A stretch of 64,000 nt of DNA, taken from contig NC_081335.1 of the NCBI RefSeq assembly GCF_022539665.2, forward strand, positions 7,254,001 to 7,318,000. Direction: 5' to 3'. Both the position numbers and the translations under genes were made by a program. The notes beneath the pieces are model-generated. The model was not told the origin of the DNA, did no database searches, and worked only from the letters and a program-made list of their open reading frames with translations. The stretch comes from Daphnia carinata. Lineage: Eukaryota; Arthropoda; Branchiopoda; Diplostraca; Daphniidae. Within the stretch, counting starts at the first letter, position 1, and each line of letters opens with the position of its first letter. Shown one piece after another: positions 32,423 to 41,640 of this stretch.

Positions 32423-35275
32423 ATAAATTTTGGTCAACTTAGGCAAAGTAAAAGGATACGGGGGATCGCAGCATCACCTGAGAGGGAGAATAGGGAGCGC
32501 GTAGAGCAAGAAAGGGAATTGGGGGTTAAGCCTAAAGTCCTGACGGGAGCTTGCGTAGACGCGGGGACTCAGACTTCCCCCACGATCGGCCATTCCGCTT
32601 CGAAGCCTGAATCTCAGAAACCGGTCGGGGGCGTAGGTGCACAGACTCAGGTTGTCTGTAATTACCAGAGGTTGCGAGCGCAACAGAAACCCCGGGATAG
32701 TGGGATCGGGGAGCAGACGGTAGTCGAGCCGGCGAGCACCTTTGAGGAAGTAGGTGGGAGGGAACGTGCGTCGACGTACCCACTTTTCCTAGATAGTAAG
32801 TCTACCACTAGAGGTGAATTACTTGAGGGCGTGATAGATAGAACCGTCGCCGAATCCCTGCAGTGGGACTCGGGAGATTTGCGCGAGGTCTTGGCGGAAT
32901 CGGGACCCTCAAAAAGAGAGACTAGTGAAGACTTGGGTTCAAGCTTCCAGGGTTCAAGCTTCCGGGGTTGGAGAGGTCCTAACGGTTCTTCGGTAGATTC
33001 GCCTGTAGAGACTTCTAGTGACGAAGAGGAGACAAGCAGCGAATTTTCTGGTAGCACCGTCCCTTCCCCCTTGCCACCGTTGGCCATGGCTCAGCGGGTA
33101 CCGGCACCTCAGCTGAAGTATCGTTCTCCGCCAATTTTCTACGGGAAAAAGGAGGAGGATGCGGCCGATTGGTTGGAGCGCTACGAGAGTACTGCTCAGT
33201 ACAACCGTTGGGGCAATACCGAGAAGGCCGAAAATTTTGGGATGCATCTGGATGGGGCGGCTCGTAAGTGGTTCCTTTGCTCGGGCGCTCCCGCGGATTG
33301 GGAGGATATTCCAGCGGTGGCAGCGGCACCGGGGGAAGCTGCTGTCCCGGCGGTGCCCGGGTTGCGAACGAGATTCCTCACGGAATTTCAATCACAGCAT
33401 TATGGCCGCTATCAAGAAGCTAGATTACGGCAGCGCAAGCAGGGCATCGAGGAATCGGGAGTAGAATACTTTTACGACGTAATCGACTTATGTCGTAAGG
33501 TAGACCCGGGGATGCCGGAGGAGGCAAAAGTAGACTATCTTTTTAGGGGACTGAAGCCCACCTTGCTGGAGAAGATTTGGATAGTTAGCCCCAAAACGTC
33601 CGCAGAGTTTTTGGCAGCCCTAAAATTGCACTCCGAAGCCTCGGAATTAGCTAATCGACCCGACTGGGCCATTAGCGTCCTGGGCGCTGCGAAGGGTGGG
33701 GCACCATCTAAGCAGGATACGAAAGACGAGTTACGCGACTTAGTTCTTGAGTTAAAGGCGGAACTCGCTGAATTGAAGCGGGCAGCTAAATCCTCGGGGA
33801 CCACTGCTAAGCGAGAGGGGGCGAGGTCTCCCCAGGGTTCCGTCTCCTTCGCGTCACGCACGCCGGATGGGAAGCCGATTTGCCATAGGTGTGGGAAGGC
33901 AGGTCACATCGCTCGCTATTGTATGGCGGAGAAGGCGAATGATAAAAAGAAGGAGCCGGCGCGCAGGCAGCCGGATGGGGGACGCGACGACCCGCAGGAG
34001 GATAGAAAGGGGAGCCGGAAGGACGACCGAAGAGACGGGTCGCGAACAGATGGGGCCAACCGGGAGAAGAAGGTCGAAAGTCGCGAAGCCAGAGACAGCG
34101 ATAGCATAAGCGTCGGGATGGTCTCGACCGACGAGGACGAAGCCCAGGAGCCAATGGTCCTGCTTATAGACTCTTCTCGTTTAATTACGGAAACTGTAAC
34201 CTGTCAGGGCGTGGATATTCGGGCCGTAATCGACACTGGCGCCGTAGTATCGGTGGCGTCTCCTGATTTACAGCGGAAGCTACAGAGGGAACGGATGGGG
34301 TGGGATGGGCCGTCGGTGGTGATGGTAAATGGTCAGAAGGCCCCTCCGTTAGGAGCTATGGAATTAGAGATCGAGCACCAGGGTAAAAAGGCCAGCGGTC
34401 AAGTACTAGTACTCGAGATGAGTGGCATCGAGTTGCTGCTAGGGAATGATTTCCTTAGCCAGTTTAAAAGGTTGCAAATTAACTATGATGCGGAGCGTCC
34501 GGAGTTGTTGCTAGGGAGCCTAGTGGAAGAGTTGGCTGAAGAGGCAGAGCGCAGGACAAGGCCGAAGATAGTAGCCAAGAAAGCTAGAATGCTCCCTCCC
34601 CGGGCCATTGTTCCGGTAGAGATTGAACCTACGAATTTGGGGGAGGCAACTTGGATGATTGAGCCCTCTGAGCATCTCTCGCGGGTTAAGGGAGTTACCA
34701 CCGGGAAGGTGCTAGTGTCAGCTGACCCCCTACTCGATCGCGTGCTCATCGTAAATTGGGCTAATCGCCAAACGTACTTGCGAGAGGGCACGGTGTTAGG
34801 CCAGATGGAGATCATCGATTCTTCTGTGGTACCCATTGAGGGAGCTGTGCAGCAAAACGGGGAGGGAGGTGCGGCTATCGTGCTAACGTCCGAGGAGGTC
34901 CTGCCCGACTCTTCGGATGCGGGGGCCATCCCCCGCGAAGCCTTGAGAAAACAAGTTTCGGCAGACCTCCCGGCCGCTGAAGCTGAAAAGCTGGTGGACG
35001 TACTCGACGAGTTTAACACCTGTTTTGCGTTGAGAGATGGTGAACTAGGGATGTGCCGAGAGGCTGAGCACCGCATTAACACGGGGACCGCAGCACCCGT
35101 TCACCAACCGCCCTACAAAAGCGCGTGGAAAGAGAGAGCAATAGTCCAGGATCAGGTCGACCAAATGCTAACAAAGGGTGTGATCGAGCGCTCAAGCAGC
35201 CCTTGGGCCTCGCCTGTGGTGCTGGTGAAGAAAAGGATGGAAGCTGGCGTTTCTGTGTCGACTATCGTCGGCTGA
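32423..35275 (+). CDS. gag-protease (and start of RT) of gypsy element 1
   Basis: The frame is open from 32423, but the first in-frame ATG is 33086 (GGCCATGG context), so Gag probably starts there and 221 ATG-less codons precede it. After 33086 comes a capsid-like region (FYGKKEEDAADWLERYES), a Lys/Arg/Asp-rich linker and one CCHC zinc knuckle (C-x2-C-x4-H-x4-C, 33881-33922). The aspartic protease has catalytic DTG at 34232-34240 and LLLGNDFL downstream. The frame enters the RT fingers (SPWASPVVLVKK, ending about 35235) and then runs off-frame to a stop at 35273-35275. RT continues in a second frame. The 221-codon stretch is Ser/Glu-rich and unexplained; entry by splicing or non-AUG initiation is possible. 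Confidence 0.9.
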   Translation: MNFGQLRQSKRIRGIAASPERENRERVEQERELGVKPKVLTGACVDAGTQTSPTIGHSASKPESQKPVGGVGAQTQVVCNYQRLRAQQKPRDSGIGEQTVVEPASTFEEVGGRERASTYPLFLDSKSTTRGELLEGVIDRTVAESLQWDSGDLREVLAESGPSKRETSEDLGSSFQGSSFRGWRGPNGSSVDSPVETSSDEEETSSEFSGSTVPSPLPPLAMAQRVPAPQLKYRSPPIFYGKKEEDAADWLERYESTAQYNRWGNTEKAENFGMHLDGAARKWFLCSGAPADWEDIPAVAAAPGEAAVPAVPGLRTRFLTEFQSQHYGRYQEARLRQRKQGIEESGVEYFYDVIDLCRKVDPGMPEEAKVDYLFRGLKPTLLEKIWIVSPKTSAEFLAALKLHSEASELANRPDWAISVLGAAKGGAPSKQDTKDELRDLVLELKAELAELKRAAKSSGTTAKREGARSPQGSVSFASRTPDGKPICHRCGKAGHIARYCMAEKANDKKKEPARRQPDGGRDDPQEDRKGSRKDDRRDGSRTDGANREKKVESREARDSDSISVGMVSTDEDEAQEPMVLLIDSSRLITETVTCQGVDIRAVIDTGAVVSVASPDLQRKLQRERMGWDGPSVVMVNGQKAPPLGAMELEIEHQGKKASGQVLVLEMSGIELLLGNDFLSQFKRLQINYDAERPELLLGSLVEELAEEAERRTRPKIVAKKARMLPPRAIVPVEIEPTNLGEATWMIEPSEHLSRVKGVTTGKVLVSADPLLDRVLIVNWANRQTYLREGTVLGQMEIIDSSVVPIEGAVQQNGEGGAAIVLTSEEVLPDSSDAGAIPREALRKQVSADLPAAEAEKLVDVLDEFNTCFALRDGELGMCREAEHRINTGTAAPVHQPPYKSAWKERAIVQDQVDQMLTKGVIERSSSPWASPVVLVKKRMEAGVSVSTIVG

Positions 35276-38200
35276 ACTCCATCTCAGTGAGGGACGTGTA
35301 CCCTTTGCCGAGGATCGAAGAGACGCTGTCGCGTATGGGAAATGCCTGTATTTTTAGCACCATCGACCTTGAGAGCGGGTACTGGCAGGTACCCCTTCAC
35401 GAGGCCGACAAAGAAAAGACCGCGTTCGTTACCCCCGACGGCCTATACCAGTTCCTGGTGATGCCGTTTGGGTTGGCTTCAGCCCCCGGGACCTTCCAAC
35501 GGATAATGGATTTAGTCCTGGCCGGTCTTAGATGGTCGATTTGCCTCGTCTACCTAGATGACATAATTATCTACGCTTCGGGGGTGGAAGAACATTTAAG
35601 CCGAGTCCGTCAAGTTTTGACCGCCTTACAAAGTGCCGGCTTAAAGATCAAGTTAATCAAATGTCAGTTTGGGGCCAGTGAGATCAAAGCTCTTGGCCAC
35701 GTAATCAGTGGACTAGGGGTCCGCCCTGACCCCGATAAAATTAACGCCATTGTTAACTTTCCCATTTCATCCTCTTTCAATAAACCGAGCGAAAGGTTGA
35801 AATGCGTACGTAGCTTCGTTGGTTTGTGTTCTTATTACCGTAGGTTTATCCCTCAGTTTGCCCAGGCCGCAAAGCCGCTTACGGACCTGTTTAAGAAGGG
35901 AGGTTGTTTTGCGTGGGAAGCACCCCAGGAAGCGAGTTTCTTTTCATTGAAGCAGGCGTTGACCCGAGCTGCAATTTTAGCCTACCCCGATTTTGATAGG
36001 CCTTTTGAAATTCACCCTGACGCTTGTGACTACGGCCTAGGGGCCGTACTGCTACAACGTTTTGACAATGTGGAGAGGCCATTGGCCTACGCGAGTCGGC
36101 TACTGTCTAAAAGTGAAAGTAACTACTCGATCACTGAGAAGGAGTGTTTGGCCTTGGTGTGGTCCGTGAAAAAGTTTCGCAGTTATATCTGGGGCATGGA
36201 AATTCTGGTGGTAACTGACCACCACGCTCTTTGTTGGCTGTTGACGAAGAAGGACTTAGCAGGACGCCTGGCTCGTTGGAGTCTCCAACTCCAAGAATTC
36301 TTGCTGCGTATCGTTCACCGGAGCGGGAGATTACATTCAGACGCGGACGCTCTCTCTCGCTACCCAACGGACCCTCCGCAAGAACTGGACGAAGAATTGC
36401 AGTGTATGGTTGCTGCCCTGAGTATCGACTTGGAAAGCAAAAGTGCGTTACAGGGCGCCCAGAAACATGAGTGGAGGCTTGTATTTGGTGAATTGAAAAA
36501 GGGGAAACCATACCCCCAATATCGTCTTAGAGATGGACTGCTATGTCGTGCAAAAGTCATGGAGGACGGTCTTCTCTTACGTCTGTGTGTTCCCCAATCC
36601 TTCAGAGAAGAGGTGATGCGTGCTTGTCATCACGACATTACTGCTGGCCACTTGGGACTCACTCGGACACTACACAAGATCCAGGCCCGGTATTATTGGC
36701 CAGGCATGGGAGAGGATATCCGTGATTTCCTGCGGAAGTGTCGCGAGTGTCAATCGCGCAAGCCGGTATACCAGCGTCCGGCTGGATTCATGGAAATCCA
36801 GCAAAGTGAGCGTCCCTTCGAGAGAATAGGGATGGACATTTTAGGTCCCTTCCCTCTGTCGAAAACCGGCAATACCAACATCATTGTTGCCATTGACTAC
36901 GTTACTAAGTGGGCAGAGACTAAAGCCCTGCCGAGAGCAGACGCCGCGGAGGTGGCCGACTTTTTGGTGAAAAGTGTGTTGTTACGTCACGGAGCCCCTC
37001 GTAAATTGACAACCGACCAAGGGCGCTGCTTTATGGCGGAGTTGACGCAGAAGGTGCTACAGGCGATGGAAACCAACCATACGTCCACCACGGCATACCG
37101 GCCTCAGGCGAATGGGTTGGTCGAACGGCTAAATCATACTCTAGCTGATATGCTATCTATGTATGTTAGTGCGGATCACCGGGATTGGGATGAATCCTTA
37201 CCGTTTGTAACCTTCGCCTACAATACCAGCCGCCAGGAAAGTACGGGAAGGACCCCTTTTTACCTCGTGTATGGGAGGGAGGCTTTTCTCCCTATCGACG
37301 GTGCCTTGGGTTCCGACCCCAATCTTGTTCCTCCTTGCGACCGGGACACAACGGAATGGGTCTTGGAAAGGATACAACGAGCGCGTCAGGACGTACAGAG
37401 GCTGAGCGCCGCGGTACACAAGAAGCAGAAGGTGCGGTACGATGAGGGCCGCCGAGAAGCCCCGACTTACCTGCCCGGTGAAGAGGTGTTGATTTACAAA
37501 CCAATCCGGAAGGTAGGGAAGTCGGAGAAGCTTCTGCATCGCTGGTTTGGGCCATACACGGTTGTGCGCCAAACCACTCCCAGCAACTATGAGGTCAAGC
37601 TCGGCAAGTCCCCAAGATCCGAGATTGTACATGTGGAGCGGATCAAGCCTTTCGTCGATTGTCTGAGCCCTAGGTCCCAGGTGCAAGACACCAGTGTTGT
37701 GGGCACCGGCAATCAACCAGGGGAGACTTCTCTGCGTCGCCAACCTCGGGCCCACACTGGGAACCGGGCACCAGAACAACCACCGGAGCAGCCACCGCCC
37801 GCGGAGTCCACCCTTCCGCGACCGGCCACACCGCCCGTTGAAGAGGGGGGTGGAGGGCTCCGACGTTCCGCAAGGATCCGAGCGGCCAGAAAAACATTCC
37901 TGTTAACCTTCCCGCTCCTGTTTATCCTCACGGTGATAGGAGAATTTAAGCACGCTTCAACTAAAGAAGTAGTGGCTTATCAAGGGGTGATTTTTAAATC
38001 CGAGGGGGAAGTGTCGTTCTCCGACTCCGAATGGGTCGTGGCCACCGACCTTACGTTCGACCACCTGACAACCATGATGAAGACCTTACACGAGTGGCTC
38101 GAAGTGAAAGTGGATACTATGGCTAATCGTCATAATGGACCTAGAGACAAATTTAAGCTGACGCTACAACAACATGTGAAGGGGAGAGCCCTAGTTGAGT

Positions 38201-39804
38201 TAGGGAAGTTACGGCGTTGTAAACAACGTTTTAGTGACCTAAAATCAGCCGTTAACCTGCAAGCAGCGAGGCGGAAGCGAGGATTAATTGACGGAGGTGG
38301 TAAAGTACTCAGTTGGCTCTTCGGAGTGTCCACGCAGGAGGACCTCGAACATGTCCATGGTCGCTTGGAAAAATTGTCCACGGAGACTACCTCAATAGTG
38401 CATGCTTTGGAGGTCCACGCATCTCTCATAAATGAGACATTGTGGGAAACGAAAGCAATAGCTGATGCTGTGAATGAGCTACAGACTGCTTTCGCGCAAA
38501 TCGAGAGAGAAACCTGGAAATTAGACCAAAAAATTGAAGGAGTCGCACGAGAAATGGAGACACATTGGATAGCAATCACGAGAGTGGAGGATGCTTTTCG
38601 GCAGGTGGAGTCCGCCCTCGCCTGGCTTGATGAAGAACTGAACAGCTTTTCGGTTGGCATAGCTACTATGTCCATGGGGCGGCTTCCGGTTACTCTTTTT
38701 CCTCCATTACAAGTGCAAGCTGTGTTGAAGGAAATCAAGGCGGTTCTACCTCCAGGCTGGTCGTTGAGCCCATCCATCCAGAACGGGGATATCTGGAAGG
38801 TGTATACAGAAGCGAAAGTGGTAGTAGCCACCGTAGGTAACTACCTCCGCATTTTCATGCACTTACCCGTGTTCGAGTTTCCTTTCAGATTTACGCTGTA
38901 TGAGGTCATCAGCTTGCCGCGCCCCATCGGCAATGCCACGCTAGGTGCTCAGTTTGAGCCCCTTCCCCCATTTCTCGCCGTGGCCGGTGATAGTCAGGCT
39001 TTTGTGGAATTGTCGGTGTCCGACTCTGCCCGCTGTGTGACTTCCCCTACGTCCATCTGCCCAATCAGCCGAGCAGTAAATAGGAAACACCGGGAGTCAA
39101 GTTGCGCAATGGCGCTGTTTCTGAAGGACGAGGTGCGAAGCCGCCTTCACTGCAAAACTAAGCTTTCGCCCTGGAGAGGCCAACAAACGGTGTATCTAGG
39201 TCACCGCAGGTGGGGTTATTCCACGACGCAAGAGACGTCTATAACGTTCACCTGTCCACACGACCGCGGGAGACCGAACACCGTTATTAAGAGGGAAGCG
39301 TTTGATGTCTTCGAGGTACCAATGTCGTGTTCAGCGCACACGGACGACTGGATTTTTCAAGCAAGCTTCAGAAAAAATGTCAAACATGCACTCAGCAACA
39401 GCACTCTACCGACTATGACGCAGCTCGAAAATTTGGGTCCACTTCTATCGGAGACTGCCGAAGAGGAAACTTCATCGCCCGGCGAAAAAAATGATGCGCC
39501 TGACAAGCTCCTACTATCGCGCCGCGCTAAGTTTCAGAGCCGTATTTCACTCATGGGTGAACACTTGCGCGTGATTGAAGAAGAAGAGAAAGCAAGAGTG
39601 GCTACGGAGGTCGACCGTACCGTCGGGCTCCGTTATCCCTACGAAATAGTTGTCGCGATAGTCGGGTTGTTGCTGGGCTTTGGGATATTGTTATTTTTCA
39701 GCTGGCGTGGATATCAGTTGTCGCTCGCCAGCGTTACCCAACGCATAGTCGAACTAGAAGGCCGACTAGCTGTACACGAAGCCGACGTAGAAGGACGACT
39801 GTAG
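35230..39804 (+). CDS. RT-RNase H-integrase-env open frame of gypsy element 1
   Basis: From about 35235 the frame carries RT (FCVDYRRLN, then catalytic YLDD at 35551-35562), RNase H (Asp at 36019, then a TDHHALCWLL block) and integrase. The integrase zinc domain starts HHDITAGHLG near 36628, and the DDE residues lie in MDILGP, TTDQG and GLVERLNHT (36832-37130). A GPY/F-like end (about 37546) and a Pro-rich linker with a basic RRSARIRAARK block follow. Without a stop it continues into an env-like part: hydrophobic leader (37897-37935), basic RRKR cleavage site (38269-38280), a fusion-peptide-like GLIDGGGKVLSWLFG, coiled segments, a C-terminal membrane span (about 39640-39705) and a short tail. 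This matches baculovirus F-type fusion proteins. The upstream part of RT is in another frame, so pol is broken. Confidence 0.92.
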   Translation, partial: EKDGSWRFCVDYRRLNSISVRDVYPLPRIEETLSRMGNACIFSTIDLESGYWQVPLHEADKEKTAFVTPDGLYQFLVMPFGLASAPGTFQRIMDLVLAGLRWSICLVYLDDIIIYASGVEEHLSRVRQVLTALQSAGLKIKLIKCQFGASEIKALGHVISGLGVRPDPDKINAIVNFPISSSFNKPSERLKCVRSFVGLCSYYRRFIPQFAQAAKPLTDLFKKGGCFAWEAPQEASFFSLKQALTRAAILAYPDFDRPFEIHPDACDYGLGAVLLQRFDNVERPLAYASRLLSKSESNYSITEKECLALVWSVKKFRSYIWGMEILVVTDHHALCWLLTKKDLAGRLARWSLQLQEFLLRIVHRSGRLHSDADALSRYPTDPPQELDEELQCMVAALSIDLESKSALQGAQKHEWRLVFGELKKGKPYPQYRLRDGLLCRAKVMEDGLLLRLCVPQSFREEVMRACHHDITAGHLGLTRTLHKIQARYYWPGMGEDIRDFLRKCRECQSRKPVYQRPAGFMEIQQSERPFERIGMDILGPFPLSKTGNTNIIVAIDYVTKWAETKALPRADAAEVADFLVKSVLLRHGAPRKLTTDQGRCFMAELTQKVLQAMETNHTSTTAYRPQANGLVERLNHTLADMLSMYVSADHRDWDESLPFVTFAYNTSRQESTGRTPFYLVYGREAFLPIDGALGSDPNLVPPCDRDTTEWVLERIQRARQDVQRLSAAVHKKQKVRYDEGRREAPTYLPGEEVLIYKPIRKVGKSEKLLHRWFGPYTVVRQTTPSNYEVKLGKSPRSEIVHVERIKPFVDCLSPRSQVQDTSVVGTGNQPGETSLRRQPRAHTGNRAPEQPPEQPPPAESTLPRPATPPVEEGGGGLRRSARIRAARKTFLLTFPLLFILTVIGEFKHASTKEVVAYQGVIFKSEGEVSFSDSEWVVATDLTFDHLTTMMKTLHEWLEVKVDTMANRHNGPRDKFKLTLQQHVKGRALVELGKLRRCKQRFSDLKSAVNLQAARRKRGLIDGGGKVLSWLFGVSTQEDLEHVHGRLEKLSTETTSIVHALEVHASLINETLWETKAIADAVNELQTAFAQIERETWKLDQKIEGVAREMETHWIAITRVEDAFRQVESALAWLDEELNSFSVGIATMSMGRLPVTLFPPLQVQAVLKEIKAVLPPGWSLSPSIQNGDIWKVYTEAKVVVATVGNYLRIFMHLPVFEFPFRFTLYEVISLPRPIGNATLGAQFEPLPPFLAVAGDSQAFVELSVSDSARCVTSPTSICPISRAVNRKHRESSCAMALFLKDEVRSRLHCKTKLSPWRGQQTVYLGHRRWGYSTTQETSITFTCPHDRGRPNTVIKREAFDVFEVPMSCSAHTDDWIFQASFRKNVKHALSNSTLPTMTQLENLGPLLSETAEEETSSPGEKNDAPDKLLLSRRAKFQSRISLMGEHLRVIEEEEKARVATEVDRTVGLRYPYEIVVAIVGLLLGFGILLFFSWRGYQLSLASVTQRIVELEGRLAVHEADVEGRL
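38281..39804 (+). other. F-type fusion-protein domain of element 1 env
   Basis: Membrane-anchored (F2/F1-like) portion downstream of the RRKR site. It begins with a Gly-rich hydrophobic fusion-peptide-like segment, contains N-x-S/T sequons (for example NETL, NATL, NSTL) and Cys residues at 39034, 39058 and further on, then a membrane anchor near the end. It lies in frame with integrase with no intervening stop. No ATG lies near the env leader, so the message presumably gains its start from a 5' exon. Confidence 0.8.
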
Positions 39805-40032
39805 TTCGACCCTCCAAATACAGAAAAACTCTGTTTCGTCTCGCTTCGTGTCGTTATTATTATGCTTACCCATTTTATTCCCTTATATGTAGTCTGCCCG
39901 ATATTTGATGTGTAGTTTTCCTGCTGTTAGGGGTAGTGTTTTGCATTTGTTTCATTTACGTTATTTGGGTCTAGGCCTACGCCCGTCTAGTTTCTGCTAG
40001 CGGAACAATGCGATCGGGACGAGTCGCAGGCT

Positions 40033-40043
40033 GAGTAGGGGGA
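40033..40043 (+). other. Polypurine tract of element 1
   Basis: GAGTAGGGGGA lies immediately before the 3' LTR, the expected site for plus-strand priming. Confidence 0.7.
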
Positions 40044-40429
40044 TGTAGCGAATGGTTTCTTGCTAGTTCGAGAAATACGAGAGTGGCGTGGGAGAGAGCT
40101 TCAACGCCCGTTCACACCCTCCGTTATAGCTGTAACGGGGAGACTCACCATCCGTCGGGAATGGTCGTCTTTCTGCATCCGATCGCTTTAGCCTTGGATG
40201 GGCGGAAGATGCGAACGATGAAAAACCCGGGCAGAGTAGTCAGGAGTGGGTAGTCTGGTCAGTCGTGAGTTAGTCGTGTTAGTGTACCTTCTTTAACTTG
40301 TGCGTTTTTGCCCTTAGTGTAAGCAGTTTTTCCCTTTTTATCTTACCCTTTTAGTGCTATGCCTTGTGTAGTTGGCCGTGTTGGTTAAAACCCTCAAATA
40401 AACAGTTACTCCCGTGATCGCACGTTACA
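40044..40429 (+). repeat. 3' LTR of gypsy element 1
   Basis: 386 bases, TG...CA, one difference from the 5' LTR (40123). It is followed by the duplicated ATAT. Confidence 0.95.
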
Positions 40430-40433
40430 ATAT

Positions 40434-40495
40434 ATTCTGCCCATAGAAGGCTTTTTCAAATTAAATCGGGTGTTCTTCTGTTTGTGCAGGATACT
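40434..40495. mobile_element. MITE, right portion
   Basis: Continuation of the MITE arm after the gypsy insertion. It starts with the arm sequence TCTGCCCATAGAAGG, complementary to CCATCTATGGGCAAAA at 31272-31287, and ends GCAGGATACT before GTAC. Confidence 0.75.
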
Positions 40496-40499
40496 GTAC

Positions 40500-41242
40500 T
40501 TAGAGCGATTCAAATCAATGCGTAGTGACGTAGTTTTTACACTACGCGTCACATCCCCTTCATGGGTGGCGTAACTGCCGCCAAGCATAACGAAAGCAGT
40601 TTTGGCTCGTTACACCCCTTCCCCTATCTAAAAGAAGAAATTTATCCTTCACGTACTATACAAACATAGATAACACGTATATGTTTTTTTTACTAAGAGG
40701 CATGTGGTCTATATTTTTTCTTTTTAAGGACTTAGTCAAAATCACTATTAAACTGCGTACACGAAAATTACTTACATCCAAGAAACACAGTTCTGGGTTA
40801 TTTGTGTCAATGACTTTATCTTTACCGAGCTAACCACACTCTAGCAGCATTTTCGGGATAAGTTGTAATGATGAACCTTCCCATCTTTCTGTCTTCTCTG
40901 CCGGCGGTGGTTTCATGGAACTTTTTCTTTTCTTTCGGTTGATTTCTGGACCCGAATGAATAATTAAAGCCCTTTCCATCGTTATGTTATATTTCAGTTC
41001 TGAACTATTTTTTGATTTGGTCATACGGGATTTAATCCTGGGCGTAGTTTACTAGGCCGTTTTGTACTTCGTATTTTGCGCCATTGTTTAGTAATACATC
41101 TACAGTTTCGTAATGTCCATAACTTGCAGTAACAATTAAGGCGGTTAAGTTGGGGGGGCAAGGAAATATTTTTGATAGCTTGTTTTTATCTATTTCGTGT
41201 GTAAGGTCACACTTGCGCCAATTGCCATGTTATTAAACCTTG
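40500..41242. repeat. Dispersed repeat X, copy 2, middle part
   Basis: It resumes at AATCAATGCGTAGTGACGTAG and follows copy 1 (18195-18900), including GTGGCGTAACTGCCGCC-AAGCATAACG and TTACACCCCTTCCCC. It carries the better-preserved ankyrin segment on the minus strand. Confidence 0.55.
40860..41165 (-). pseudogene. Ankyrin-repeat-like segment within repeat X, copy 2
   Basis: The minus strand from about 41155 reads TALIVTASYGHYETVDVLLN and NGAKYEVQNGL. This is one recognisable ankyrin unit (TAL--A---GH-E-VD-LL--GA). It is followed by a basic Lys/Ser-rich tail (SGPEINRKKRKSS) and a stop near 40857. It is the counterpart of 18520-18850. A single repeat with a decayed neighbour suggests a captured fragment of a larger ankyrin protein. 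Confidence 0.45.
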
Positions 41243-41640
41243 CCGATTGGAGGTAAAATAGGACGGAAGCGAAATAGAACTGGAAAATAGGACTGAAAAG
41301 TTTCAGTCATATTTCTCTTGTAGAAATAGGATTGGGAGAAGTAGCACTGACTTTTAAAATCTTTTAAGACAGTTCTATTTCTCCATTGCACTTGTCCTAT
41401 TTCTTTTTAGGGATAGTCCTATTCCTTCACGTTATTTCTATAGGGACGATGAGCCTCCAATCCCGTAGGAGATATATTGCGTAAGAGCGTCGGTTAATAT
41501 TCTTTTTCCATTTGAAAGGCCGATGGTGTTAATTCATTACATAAATGGCTTATTTAATTTTTACAAAACATTTATTTCTTATCCTATATTAATTTTACAT
41601 GCAGGGTAACATGAACTAGGTTGTATCTAATGCAACAGCT
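41243..41640. repeat. One-armed, diverged copy of the foldback element
   Basis: It starts CCGATTGGAGGTAAAATAGG and runs parallel to the left arm at 16314-16692. It contains the alternating CCTATTTCTCC units, then GTAAGAGCGTCGGTTAATATT and AAACATTTATTTCTTATCC, ending at CATGCAGGGTAACATGAAC. The right arm is missing. It is embedded in repeat X copy 2. Confidence 0.65.

Larger units (their letters stand above)
31740..40429 (+). mobile_element. Ty3/gypsy LTR retrotransposon of errantivirus type (element 1), young
   Basis: The 8,690 bp unit has 386 bp LTRs, a primer-binding site abutting the 5' LTR, gag-protease-RT-RNase H-integrase and an F-protein-like env, a polypurine tract and the 3' LTR. 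Target duplication ATAT lies at 31736-31739 and 40430-40433. The two LTRs differ at one position (31819 A, 40123 G), so the insertion is recent. The internal region is markedly GC-richer than its surroundings. One frame break inside RT is the only coding lesion noticed. It sits within a MITE arm, which sits within repeat X. Integrase-mediated insertion at ATAT is reported for related insect errantiviruses. Confidence 0.95.

Noticed and set aside
35220..35245. Programmed -1 frameshift as the normal mode of element 1 pol expression
   Set aside because: The site falls within the RT domain, the slippery sequence is weak, and no downstream structure was evident. A one-base indel is more likely unless other copies share it.
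37198..37779. 193-codon minus-strand ORF
   Set aside because: Antisense shadow of integrase and linker of element 1. The composition is Arg/Pro-rich with no domain, and the plus strand is clearly coding.
38130..38831. 233-codon minus-strand ORF
   Set aside because: Antisense shadow of the env region of element 1; Ser/Thr-rich with no motif.
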